64,000 nucleotides of DNA from JAFDVL01 sp031409955 (GTDB lineage Bacteria; Acidobacteriota; Blastocatellia; RBC074), in contig JANNYF010000112.1 of the NCBI GenBank assembly GCA_031409955.1, positions 30,366-94,365 on the forward strand, read 5' to 3'. The stretch's first letter is position 1. Each line of letters starts with the position of its first letter. Position numbers and translations under genes: made by a program. Positions 16,743 to 25,334 of the stretch are shown piece by piece. Below the pieces are notes generated by a model. The model saw only the letters and a list, made by a program, of their open reading frames with translations. It was not told the DNA's origin and searched no databases.

Positions 16743-17846
16743 ATGAAAATCACCAGCATCAATACCTATCGCGTCGAGTTGCCGTTGCACGAAGGCAGTT
16801 ACAAATGGTCGGGCGGCAGAAGCGTAGACGTTTTCGATTCGACTGTCGTGGCAATTCACACGGACGCAGGCATCACCGGCTACGGCGAAGTCTGTCCGCT
16901 CGGCCCCGCGTATTTGCCTGCGTATGCGGCAGGCGCGCGCACGGGCATTGCCGAAATCGCGCCGCATTTGCTCGGCCTTAATCCAACCGAACTGAGCCTC
17001 ATCAATCAACGCATGGATCAATCATTGCGCGGGCATCCGTATGTGAAATCCGCGCTGGATATGGCGTGCTGGGACATTTTGGGCAAAGCGTGCGGGCAGC
17101 CGGTTGTGACGCTGCTCGGCGGTCGCTACGGCGCAGACTTCGCGTTGTATCGTGCGATTTCGCAGGACACGCCGGAACAGATGGCGTCAATGGTTGGCAA
17201 GTATCGCGCGGAAGGCTACACGAAATTCCAGCTCAAATCCGGCAGCGATGTCGAAACGGACATTGCGCGCATTCACAAAGTCGCCGCCGAATTACAACCC
17301 GGCGATGTGCTGGTCGCCGATGCCAATTGCGGCTGGACGCAGCACGAAGCAATGCGCGTAGCGGACGGCGTGCGCGACGTGAACGTGTACATCGAACAGC
17401 CATGCTTGAGCTACGAAGAATGTCTCGTGATTCGTCGTCACACGAATCGCCCGTTTGTGTTGGACGAAGTGATTGACGATCTGAAGACCGTCGTGCGCGG
17501 CTATCATGACCAAGCGATGGACGTCATCAACTTGAAAATCTCGAAGGTCGGCGGCTTGACGAAAGCGCGGCAGATTCGTGACCTCTGCGTTTCGCTCGGC
17601 CTTGCGATGACGATTGAAGACACGTGGGGCGGCGACATTATTACGGCTGCGATTGCGCATCTCGCGCACAGCACGCCGCCGGAATATTTGTTTTCGGCGA
17701 CGGACTTCAATAGCTACGTGACCGTCAGCATTGCCGAAGGCGCACCGCAACGACAGCACGGACGATTGGCGGCTTCGACGCAGCCGGGCTTGGGCATTGC
17801 GCCGCGAATGGATGCGTTGGGCGAACCTGTGTTTGCTATTGGATGA
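16743..17846 (+). CDS. Enolase-superfamily enzyme, cis-3-hydroxy-L-proline dehydratase-like
   Basis: A 367-residue mandelate racemase/muconate lactonizing enzyme. Metal ligands are visible at D193 (VADANCGW), E218 (YIEQP) and D241 (VLDEVI). The general-acid/base Lys residues lie at K165 (KFQLKSG) and K265 (NLKISKVGG). The overall sequence (RVELPLHEGSYKWSGG.., DTWGGDI, FSATDFNSYVTVSIAEG) is close to the subgroup annotated as cis-3-hydroxy-L-proline dehydratase or hydroxyproline-betaine epimerase. It probably acts in imino-acid catabolism. No transporter or other pathway gene is adjacent. The superfamily call is firm; the exact substrate is tentative. Confidence 0.82.
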   Translation: MKITSINTYRVELPLHEGSYKWSGGRSVDVFDSTVVAIHTDAGITGYGEVCPLGPAYLPAYAAGARTGIAEIAPHLLGLNPTELSLINQRMDQSLRGHPYVKSALDMACWDILGKACGQPVVTLLGGRYGADFALYRAISQDTPEQMASMVGKYRAEGYTKFQLKSGSDVETDIARIHKVAAELQPGDVLVADANCGWTQHEAMRVADGVRDVNVYIEQPCLSYEECLVIRRHTNRPFVLDEVIDDLKTVVRGYHDQAMDVINLKISKVGGLTKARQIRDLCVSLGLAMTIEDTWGGDIITAAIAHLAHSTPPEYLFSATDFNSYVTVSIAEGAPQRQHGRLAASTQPGLGIAPRMDALGEPVFAIG

Positions 17847-17961
17847 ATAATAAATTCGTCAACGCGCTGACACATAAAAAAGTAAAAGGACATTTGAAAG
17901 TGATTGCAATCTAGACGTTAAGGACGCCGAACTTATTCTTCGGCGGCGCACAATATAAACC

Positions 17962-18435
17962 ATGAAAATAGAAAACAGCCTCAAACGTGGGATAGCAATT
18001 TTAATATTGGTGGGCCTAAGTCACCCAACAGTTTTACCGCAGATCACTGAAAAAGATATATCCGATCTTAGATATGAAATCTTGGATCAAAGTTATTACG
18101 AATTGAGTAAATCTTGGAGAATTTACCTTTATTTACCAAACGATCAATATTCTAGGGAAAACCTGATTCGGCTTTGGCGATATTACTGTGAAAAATATCC
18201 AGATAAAAAAGAATATGTTTTGGATATGCGGGTGTACACGAAAAAACAAAATTCAGATGAAAAGGCGACTTCCACATCTAAAGAGCTACTCTTTGCTGCC
18301 ATGATCATTCGGCAAGGTATTAGTGGGCTTCCAATCCCTGGTGAAAACGAGCTAATGCTCTATTACCCAGACCTGACCAACCCGAAAGAGTGGAAAAGAG
18401 AGGTATTAGCCGGGCGAGACCCAGTGCCGAATTAA
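17962..18435 (+). CDS. Secreted protein of unknown function, paralogous to the gene at 10998
   Basis: 157 residues with a signal-peptide-like start (RGIAILILVGLSHPTVLPQ). The conserved core YSRENLIRLWRYYCEKYP matches the minus-strand paralogue 6.5 kb away, and both end in a beta-rich tail. Codon use is AT-rich compared with neighbours, as in the paralogue, so the pair may share a transferred origin. No domain is recognised. Confidence 0.6.
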   Translation: MKIENSLKRGIAILILVGLSHPTVLPQITEKDISDLRYEILDQSYYELSKSWRIYLYLPNDQYSRENLIRLWRYYCEKYPDKKEYVLDMRVYTKKQNSDEKATSTSKELLFAAMIIRQGISGLPIPGENELMLYYPDLTNPKEWKREVLAGRDPVPN

Positions 18436-18486
18436 AAGCAGACTTCAAATCCCGCCGAACGAGTTTTTTGGTGACGTGAGGGAATG

Positions 18487-18531
18487 TTTTTGGGGGCAGG
18501 GATCAGGAATCGGGAATCAGGAATCAGGAAT
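18487..18531 (+). repeat. GGAATCAGGAATCGGGAATC repeat, left copy
   Basis: A run of GAATC(A/G)G heptamers preceded by TTTTTGGGGGCAGG. The whole 40-base unit recurs in inverted orientation at 20811-20854, just after the S9 peptidase gene, so that gene is bracketed by inverted repeats. A third partial copy lies at 20881-20908. Confidence 0.75.
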
Positions 18532-18536
18532 TTACT

Positions 18537-20801
18537 ATGACGACCAGAACTCTCAGCAGTAACGCGGCGACGCTGTTGTTATTCGTATTTGTATCTGCTT
18601 CACAACTCTTCGCGCAACAACCCAATCCATCCACGCTCACGCTCGAACGCATTTTTTCCAGCCGTGAATTTGCTGCCGAACGATTCGGCCCGGCGCGCTG
18701 GTTGGAAGGCGGTGCGGCGTACACGACGATTGAACCGTCGGCCACGAGCAAAGGCGCAGATGATTTGATTCGCTACGACAGTGCGAGCGGACAACGCAGC
18801 GTGTTGATTGCGGCGGAGCAATTGATTCCGGGCGGGCAAACGGCTCCGCTGCAAATCGAAGATTACGACTGGTCAGCCGATGGCAAGCGGGTGTTGATTT
18901 TCACGAATACGAAAAAAGTGTGGCGCTACAACACGCGCGGCGATTATTGGGTGTTGGATCGCGCGACGAAGAGCCTGGAAAAACTCGGTGGCGACAGCGC
19001 GGCGTCTTCGTTGATGTTTGCGAAGTTTTCGCCCGATGGCACGCGCGTCGGTTATGTGCGCGACAACACGTTGTTCGTCGAAAACTTGAGCGATCACAAA
19101 ATCACGCAACTCTCCGACCGAGGCTCGCGCACGCACATCAACGGCACGTTCGATTGGGTCTACGAAGAAGAATTAGATAACCGCGACGGCTGGCGTTGGA
19201 GTCCTGACGGCAAGCGCATTGCGTACTGGCAACTGGACGCGACGGGCGTGCGCGATTTCTTTCTCATTAACAATACGGACACGCTCTATCCAACGCTGAC
19301 GCCGATTCCGTATCCCAAAACCGGCGAGACGAATTCCGCCGCGCGCCTCGGCATCGTCAATATTGACGGGGGCGAAACGAAATGGCTCGACATTGCGGGC
19401 GATCCGCGCAATCAGTATCTGGCGCGGATGGAATGGATACCCGGAACCGAGCAAGTCATCATCCAACGCCTCAATCGGCTGCAAAACACGAACGATGTGT
19501 TGCTTGGTGAACTAAGCGGCAAAACGCGTACCTTGCTGACCGACAAAGACGAAGCGTGGGTAGATATTCATTCCGACAAGCTGACGTGGCTCAACAACGG
19601 CCAGCAATTTCTGTGGATCAGCGAACGCGACGGCTGGCGACACGCGTATCTGGCTTCGCGCGACAACGGCGAACTCAAGCTTATTACGAACGGCGCGTAT
19701 GACATCGTCAGCGTCGAAGGCATTGACGAGAAAGGGGGCTGGCTCTATTTCATCGCTTCGCCCGACAACGCGACGCAGCGGTATCTGTATCGCTCGCGGC
19801 TCGATGGCACAGGCAAAGCCGAACGGTTGTCGCAGCAATCCGGCACGAACGCGTACAACCTCTCGCCCGATTGTCGTTGGGCATTTCACACGCATTCGGC
19901 GTTCGGCGTCCCGGCGCGCATCAGCCTCGTGCGATTGCCGCAGCATCAGGAAGCGCGCGTCTTTGCGGACAATGCGAAGTTGCGTGAAAAGCTGAACGGG
20001 TTGCGTCTCGGCAAGACTGAATTTTTCAAAGTCAAAATTGCAGAGGGCATTGAGTTGGACGGCTGGCTCATCAAACCGCCGGACTTCGATCCGAACAAAA
20101 AGTATCCACTCCTCTTTCACGTCTACGGTGAACCAGCGGGGCAAACGGTGCTGGATAATTGGGGCGGCGCGCGGCAGCTCTGGCATCAGATGTTGGCGCA
20201 ACAAGGCTACCTGATTGCGAGCGTGGACAATCGCGGCACGCCTGCTCCGCGCGGTCGTGTGTGGCGCAAGATGGTCTATCGCAAGATCGGCGTGCTGGCT
20301 TCGGAAGAACAAGCCGCCGCCGCGAAACAAATCACCGCATGGCCTTTTGTAGACGCCTCGCGCGTGGCCGTTTGGGGTTGGAGCGGTGGCGGTTCGATGA
20401 CCTTGAATTTGCTGTTCCGCTCGCCCGAAATTTACAAAGTCGGCATGTCCGTCGCGCCGGTCAGCAATCAGCGTTTGTATGATTCCATTTATCAGGAACG
20501 TTACATGGGCTTGCCGCAGGACAATGCCGAAGATTATAAACACGGCTCGCCCATCACGTACGCGGACAAGCTGCAAGGCAAGCTGTTGCTCGTTCACGGC
20601 ACAGGCGATGACAACGTGCATTATCAAAGCGCCGAGTTGTTGGTGAACGCACTGATTGCGGCGAACAAGCCGTTCTCAATGATGGCCTATCCCAACCGCA
20701 GCCACAGCATCAGCGAAGGCGCAAACACGTCGCGGCATCTGCACGAATTGCTGACTAGGTATTTGCGCGAAAACATGCCGCCGGGAGCAATCACAAAGTA
20801 A
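18537..20801 (+). CDS. S9 family prolyl oligopeptidase (dipeptidyl peptidase IV-like)
   Basis: 754 residues with a signal peptide (ending SASQLFAQ), an N-terminal beta-propeller and an alpha/beta-hydrolase domain. The catalytic triad is S616 (GWSGGGS), D691 (HGTGDDNVHYQ) and H723 (PNRSHSI). The DPP-IV hallmark that binds the substrate amino terminus, DWVYEEEL, is present in the propeller, so dipeptide release from X-Pro/X-Ala peptides is likely. The nucleophile motif has Gly where DPP-IV usually has Tyr (GWSYGG). It is probably periplasmic. An Xaa-Pro-type M24 peptidase follows, so the two may act in proline-peptide use. The gene is bracketed by inverted repeats. Confidence 0.92.
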   Translation: MTTRTLSSNAATLLLFVFVSASQLFAQQPNPSTLTLERIFSSREFAAERFGPARWLEGGAAYTTIEPSATSKGADDLIRYDSASGQRSVLIAAEQLIPGGQTAPLQIEDYDWSADGKRVLIFTNTKKVWRYNTRGDYWVLDRATKSLEKLGGDSAASSLMFAKFSPDGTRVGYVRDNTLFVENLSDHKITQLSDRGSRTHINGTFDWVYEEELDNRDGWRWSPDGKRIAYWQLDATGVRDFFLINNTDTLYPTLTPIPYPKTGETNSAARLGIVNIDGGETKWLDIAGDPRNQYLARMEWIPGTEQVIIQRLNRLQNTNDVLLGELSGKTRTLLTDKDEAWVDIHSDKLTWLNNGQQFLWISERDGWRHAYLASRDNGELKLITNGAYDIVSVEGIDEKGGWLYFIASPDNATQRYLYRSRLDGTGKAERLSQQSGTNAYNLSPDCRWAFHTHSAFGVPARISLVRLPQHQEARVFADNAKLREKLNGLRLGKTEFFKVKIAEGIELDGWLIKPPDFDPNKKYPLLFHVYGEPAGQTVLDNWGGARQLWHQMLAQQGYLIASVDNRGTPAPRGRVWRKMVYRKIGVLASEEQAAAAKQITAWPFVDASRVAVWGWSGGGSMTLNLLFRSPEIYKVGMSVAPVSNQRLYDSIYQERYMGLPQDNAEDYKHGSPITYADKLQGKLLLVHGTGDDNVHYQSAELLVNALIAANKPFSMMAYPNRSHSISEGANTSRHLHELLTRYLRENMPPGAITK

Positions 20802-20810
20802 GGAGTTCAT

Positions 20811-20854
20811 CCTGATTCCTGATTCCCGATTCCTGATTCCTGCCCACAAAAAAC
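20811..20854 (-). repeat. GGAATC repeat, right copy (inverted)
   Basis: The inverse complement of 18487-18531 with two or three changes. On the minus strand it reads TTTTTTGTGGGCAGG followed by GAATCAG/GAATCGG heptamers. Confidence 0.75.
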
Positions 20855-20880
20855 TGTTTTTTATCCTTTTGTGGTCAGGC

Positions 20881-20908
20881 GTCGGGAATCAGGAATCGGG
20901 AATCAGGA
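20881..20908 (+). repeat. GGAATC repeat, third partial copy
   Basis: CGGGAATCAGGAATCGGGAATC in the plus orientation. It lies between the right copy and the M24 peptidase start. Confidence 0.65.
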
Positions 20909-20935
20909 TGGGAATAAGTTGCAGGAAACAACCTG

Positions 20936-22135
20936 ATGAATTTACAAACACAACGCATCGCCGATATTCAAACTGCATTGCAAACCGCACAACTGGATGG
21001 TTGGTTGTTTTACGACTTTCGCCACAGCGATCCGCTGGCCTATCGCATTTTGCAACTTGATCCGCGCACGCACACGACGCGGCGGTGGTACTACTTTGTG
21101 CCAGCGACGGGCGAGCCAACCAAAATCGTGCATCGCATCGAACAGGAAAAGTTGGACGCGCTGCCGGGACAAACATGCGTGTACTTGCCCTGGCAACAGC
21201 AACATGAGTTTTTGCAAGCAGCTCTACATAGCTCCAAACGCATTGCGATGCAGTATTCGCCGATGAACGCGATTCCGTACATTTCGCGCGTAGATGCCGG
21301 AACGATTGAACTCGTGCGCAGCTTCGACATCGAAGTCGTCACGAGCGCCGAGTTGGTGCAGGAATTTGAAGCCGTCTGGTCGCCTGCGCAAAAAGCCATG
21401 CACGTCACGGCTGCTGAAAACGTTCATCGCATCATTCACGAAGCGTTCGCCGAAATCGCGCGTGGTATTCGTGCGAATGAATCAGTGACTGAATATTCGA
21501 TTCAGCAATTTATGATGCGCCGCTTCGCCGATGCCGGAATGACGTGCGATGCGCCGCCGATTGTGGCCGTCAATGCCAACAGCGCCAATGCCCATTACTC
21601 GCCCAACAGCGAACGCTTTTCGTCAATAAACAAAGGGGATTTTGTGTTGTTGGATGTCTGGGCGAAGTTGGATCAACCCGCCTCCGTCTACGCTGATTTG
21701 AGTTGGACAGGCTTTGTCGGCCAAACCGTTCCGGCAGCACATTCCCGCATCTTTGACATCGTCGCCGCCGCACGTGATGCCGCCGTTGCCTTCATCCAGG
21801 AAAAAGTCCGCGCAGGCGCATCGTTTCGCGGGGCGGAAGTAGATGATGTGTCGCGGGCCGTGATTCAGCGCGCAGGCTATGCTGATTACTTCAACAATCG
21901 CACGGGGCATTCGATTGGCGCAGAGGTACACGGCAACGGCGCAAACATTGATAATTTGGAAACACCCGACACGCGCATGGTTGTGCCGAATACGTGCTTT
22001 TCGATTGAGCCGGGGATTTACCTGCCGGGCGAATTTGGCTTGCGGTCGGAGATAGATGTCTTTGTCGGCGCGGATGAAGTGCTGATCGCCGGGCAGCCGA
22101 TTCAAACCGCCATCATTCCAATTCTGGCACTCTAA
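20936..22135 (+). CDS. M24 family metallopeptidase (Xaa-Pro peptidase-like)
   Basis: 399 residues with a creatinase-type N-terminal domain and a C-terminal pita-bread domain. The dinuclear metal ligands are all visible: Asp in VLLDVWAK, Asp in YADLSWTG, His in NRTGHSIGAEVHG, Glu in FSIEPGIYLP and Glu in GLRSEIDVF. Family members remove an N-terminal residue before Pro. There is no signal peptide, so it is probably cytoplasmic and may complete breakdown of peptides released by the S9 enzyme encoded upstream. The ATG at 20936 lies 134 bases after the S9 stop. Confidence 0.9.
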   Translation: MNLQTQRIADIQTALQTAQLDGWLFYDFRHSDPLAYRILQLDPRTHTTRRWYYFVPATGEPTKIVHRIEQEKLDALPGQTCVYLPWQQQHEFLQAALHSSKRIAMQYSPMNAIPYISRVDAGTIELVRSFDIEVVTSAELVQEFEAVWSPAQKAMHVTAAENVHRIIHEAFAEIARGIRANESVTEYSIQQFMMRRFADAGMTCDAPPIVAVNANSANAHYSPNSERFSSINKGDFVLLDVWAKLDQPASVYADLSWTGFVGQTVPAAHSRIFDIVAAARDAAVAFIQEKVRAGASFRGAEVDDVSRAVIQRAGYADYFNNRTGHSIGAEVHGNGANIDNLETPDTRMVVPNTCFSIEPGIYLPGEFGLRSEIDVFVGADEVLIAGQPIQTAIIPILAL

Positions 22136-22421
22136 CGTTTGCATTTTGCCAAAGCGGGCTTGGCACGTTGCATTTTGCAAAACTGGCACAAAGGCTATGA
22201 AATCATCGCAATTGTGCCGTGTGGCCAAAGTGATTGACCGATTTGGTCTCGGTTCTCTTCTCTTCTCTCTTTCGCAAAACGCGATTCCACAATTTTTACG
22301 CACCCGCACAAAATGAGCGATTCTGCTTCTCATTCAACGACTTATCGCATCATCAAGGCTGTGGCACGCAAGCTGCCTAACTACTATGCGAAAGTATCAG
22401 AGTTGTCAGAAAGATTTCGTT

Positions 22422-23159
22422 ATGCTCTACACCCCAACCATTCGCCAACAAAATGTACCCGCCGGATTATTTGGTTATAAACCGCTGCCAAAAATCGAAA
22501 CCTCGGTGTTCAGGAAAGAGATGCTGCATCGCTCCATCATGTCCTACGCGATTCCGAGCGAACGCGTGCGCGATCTGGTTCCGGCGGAATTTGCGCGGGG
22601 CGCTACAACGGAGCTTACGATTGAATCGTTTTTGGATAGTGGGCGGACGAATTTTGAGCAAACGAATTATCGTCTTGATGTGAGCTTCCACGGGCGGCCT
22701 TGCAGTTGGCTGCTGGGCGCGTCGCTGGGTTCGTTGTCGGGCGTGACGGCGCGGCATCTGTATTCGCTGCCCTGGCATTTAAGCGCGATGGAATTTCAAG
22801 TCGCGCTGGATTCCACCACAGATCGCTACACAAACTATCGGCTCAGTACGCAAAGCCAATGGGCGAGTGCGGAGTGGGACATCGTAGACACAGGCGTGCC
22901 AATGCGGTCAGAAACTCCGTTGGAGATTGCTGATTACTTTGTACGCCGCGACGGTGCAATCGGCAGCTATCAAACCATTCACCAATCCAGCCGAGCGACT
23001 CGCGCGCAGCTCAAGGCAGGGCGCTGCGACCTGCTCAGTTCGCTCGGCTTGTTGAGCGCAGCAGAACTCCAGCAACCAACGTCGGTGGTATTACAACGCT
23101 CCGTTGCGTGTGAAATCAAACCCGTCGTTCAGAGCTTGGGGGTGGCTCTTGCACTGTAG
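22422..23159 (+). CDS. DUF2071 family protein (YqjF-like)
   Basis: About 245 residues. The core matches the DUF2071/YqjF family (acetoacetate-decarboxylase-like fold): IPSERVRDLVPAEF, YRLDVSFHGRPCSWLLGASL, ARHLYSLPWHLSAMEFQV and DYFVRRDGAIGSYQTIH. No member of this family has a well-defined reaction that I can apply here. ATGs at 22386 and 22422 are both possible; I chose the second because the family-like part starts after it. No partner gene is nearby. Confidence 0.7.
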   Translation: MLYTPTIRQQNVPAGLFGYKPLPKIETSVFRKEMLHRSIMSYAIPSERVRDLVPAEFARGATTELTIESFLDSGRTNFEQTNYRLDVSFHGRPCSWLLGASLGSLSGVTARHLYSLPWHLSAMEFQVALDSTTDRYTNYRLSTQSQWASAEWDIVDTGVPMRSETPLEIADYFVRRDGAIGSYQTIHQSSRATRAQLKAGRCDLLSSLGLLSAAELQQPTSVVLQRSVACEIKPVVQSLGVALAL

Positions 23160-23331
23160 CGGTTACGCCATTTTCTCAACTTAACACTCCCCCAATCGTA
23201 GCGCGCGTTGCGGTCTTGTTTCTTGCTCGGTTCACAGAAGTCAAATCACACTGAAACGAGAAGTCAGACAAAGCCGACATCGCGCGCTATCGCTGTTTTG
23301 CCCACCATTGCCAACCGGAACTATTACTGGC

Positions 23332-25092
23332 ATGTTTACCCCCATGCTGCTCACAATCCTGCTGGTGTCGCTGGTGATCACATTGGCGCTCGGCTTTTAC
23401 GTCATCATCACAGCACCCGATGAAGCGATCAACCGCACCTTTGCCAGCTTCATCGGGATGATGATTTTGTGGATTCTCAAGGACATCGCGTTTTGGTGTT
23501 TCCACCAAGACGACGAGAACTCCGTCTGGTGGGGCATCGTCAGCTTTTCGATTGGCATTGGCCTGCAAATTCCTCTGATCCTCTTCGCCGAAGTGTTTCC
23601 CGAAAATTCACGTCCGCGCTGGAATCGAGTCGGGTTGCTCTGTGCGCCACTCTTGCTGCTCATTCCGCTATTATTTACGGGCGCGTTGTGGGAAAGCATT
23701 GGATTTTCGCACGGCGCATTTCACATCAAACTCAAACCCGCTGCGTATTTTTTCGGAGCCTACAACGCGCTGCTGTTGACGATTGGCATCACCCAACTGA
23801 TCCGCAAATATCGCAAATACAAAGGTACGCTGTGGGGCAAGCAATTGGCCTCCGTGATTCTGGGAATTCTGGTGACAGGCGGGTTGATTGTTCCGGCAGG
23901 CAATCTGCTGCCAGCACTTGGAAATTACACATTTCTGCCCTTCAGTTCGGTGTTCATCGTCGCGGGAACGTTGATTTACGCCTACGCGATTACCAACTTC
24001 AAATTGTTCTCGCTGCAAACGGCGCTGGATCAACTGCGGTTGTTTCCGATCACCTACAAAATCACGATTGCGACCGCCGTGGTGAGTTTACTCGGTTTCT
24101 TTTTGCTGCAAGTTCCCGTCGCGGTTTGGGCGTTCAGCAGTGCTGACCCAGGCTGGCAAAAATTTCTGGTCTTTGCGCCGATTGCCGGGTTGATTCCGGC
24201 GCTGATTTTGATTCTGGTGATCGTCAAAATCCTGTCGCGGCCTTTGCGCGAATTGACGGAAAAAACCTTGGAAGTCGCGCGCGGCAACTACGGCGCACAA
24301 ATCGAACTCACGCGCAACGACGAGTTGGGCGTGCTGGCCAAAAGCTTCAACTCGATGAGCCAGCAAATGGCGGCAGACATTGCGCGGCTGAAGGAAATCA
24401 ATCAGGCGCTGATTCGCACCGAAAAGCTCGCCACCGCAGGCACGCTGGCAACCGGTGTTGCGCACGAAGTCAATAATCCTTTGGCTGCGATTTCGTCGCT
24501 GGTGCAATCGCTGCTCGGTCGGGCACAGGAAGAACGCGACCAAGCAACCTTGCGTGTGATCCTGACACAAATCACCCGCATCACCGGCGTACTGCGCAGC
24601 CTGATGGATTTTGCGCGCCCGCAAACGCCCACTCGCACCGCAACAGATATGAATCAAATCATTGCCAAAAGTATTGATTTGGCACGCTTCGACAAACGCT
24701 TCAAGCAATTGCAGGTCCAAGTGGATTTCAGTAACAACCTGCCGTCGCTGCAAATTGACAGCGACCAAATGCAGCAAGTGTTTTTGAATGTACTGCTCAA
24801 TGCGCGCGACGCGATTGATGAAGCGGGCAAGAATGAGGCAGGTGAAATCAGAGTCACAACTCGCCGCGCCGAACACGAGGTCTTAGTCGAAATTGCGGAT
24901 AACGGCATTGGGATTTCGCTTGAACATCTGGATCGCATCTTTGATCCGTTCTTTTCCACCAAACCGAGCGGCAAAGGCACGGGCCTTGGCCTCGCCGTCA
25001 GCCATAGCATCGTCGCCGCGCACGGAGGCAGCATTCACATTACGCCGCAGGCACAAGGCACAAGGGTGATGATTGCGTTTCCTGAAAACTAA
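23332..25092 (+). CDS. Membrane sensor histidine kinase (NtrB/PAS-less type)
   Basis: About 586 residues. Seven or eight predicted membrane segments (to about residue 305) are followed by a HAMP linker (RPLRELTEKTLEVARGNYGA), a HisKA domain with the phospho-His in GVAHEVNNPLAAI, and a HATPase domain with N-box NVLLNARDAI, G1 DNGIGI, F FDPFFSTK and G2 GKGTGLGLAV. The dimerisation motif and class match the kinases that pair with NtrC-type regulators. The likely partner is the regulator at 28650, separated from it by two secreted-protein genes on the same strand. I chose the ATG at 23332; a TTG at 23308 is also in frame. The stimulus is unknown, but the multi-helix sensor suggests a membrane-associated signal. 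Confidence 0.88.
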   Translation: MFTPMLLTILLVSLVITLALGFYVIITAPDEAINRTFASFIGMMILWILKDIAFWCFHQDDENSVWWGIVSFSIGIGLQIPLILFAEVFPENSRPRWNRVGLLCAPLLLLIPLLFTGALWESIGFSHGAFHIKLKPAAYFFGAYNALLLTIGITQLIRKYRKYKGTLWGKQLASVILGILVTGGLIVPAGNLLPALGNYTFLPFSSVFIVAGTLIYAYAITNFKLFSLQTALDQLRLFPITYKITIATAVVSLLGFFLLQVPVAVWAFSSADPGWQKFLVFAPIAGLIPALILILVIVKILSRPLRELTEKTLEVARGNYGAQIELTRNDELGVLAKSFNSMSQQMAADIARLKEINQALIRTEKLATAGTLATGVAHEVNNPLAAISSLVQSLLGRAQEERDQATLRVILTQITRITGVLRSLMDFARPQTPTRTATDMNQIIAKSIDLARFDKRFKQLQVQVDFSNNLPSLQIDSDQMQQVFLNVLLNARDAIDEAGKNEAGEIRVTTRRAEHEVLVEIADNGIGISLEHLDRIFDPFFSTKPSGKGTGLGLAVSHSIVAAHGGSIHITPQAQGTRVMIAFPEN

Positions 25093-25100
25093 ATGCGACC

Positions 25101-25245
25101 GACCCGTAGGGGCATTTGAGTTTAGGCAGGTCGTTTACGGCCTGTTTGCGATACGCGATGAAAAGTGCGTCCCAGCGGGACGATTGACGGCAGCCCATAT
25201 ACAGGCCGTAAACGACCTGCCTAAACTCAAATGCCCCTACGGGTC
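25101..25245. repeat. Perfect 45-base inverted repeat between kinase and A gene
   Basis: The arm 25101-25145 (starting GACCCGTAGGGGCATTTGAG) is the exact complement of 25201-25245. The 55-base centre has its own short hairpin, CGTCCC-AGC-GGGACG (25168-25182). It begins 8 bases after the kinase stop. Its size and ends resemble a miniature inverted-repeat element, but I see no clear target-site duplication. Confidence 0.9.
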
Positions 25246-25334
25246 AGAAAATCGCCGAAACTTTCGCCGCCCTCAAACGTTGAAGTCAGCACTTCGCACC
25301 AAGTTGTTTCAAGCACAATCAGGAGACCGGGATT

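Noticed and set aside
22136..22385. Sigma-54 promoters in the TGGCAC-rich region before the DUF2071 gene
   Set aside because: Several TGGCAC words occur, but none has TTGC at the required GG-N10-GC spacing.
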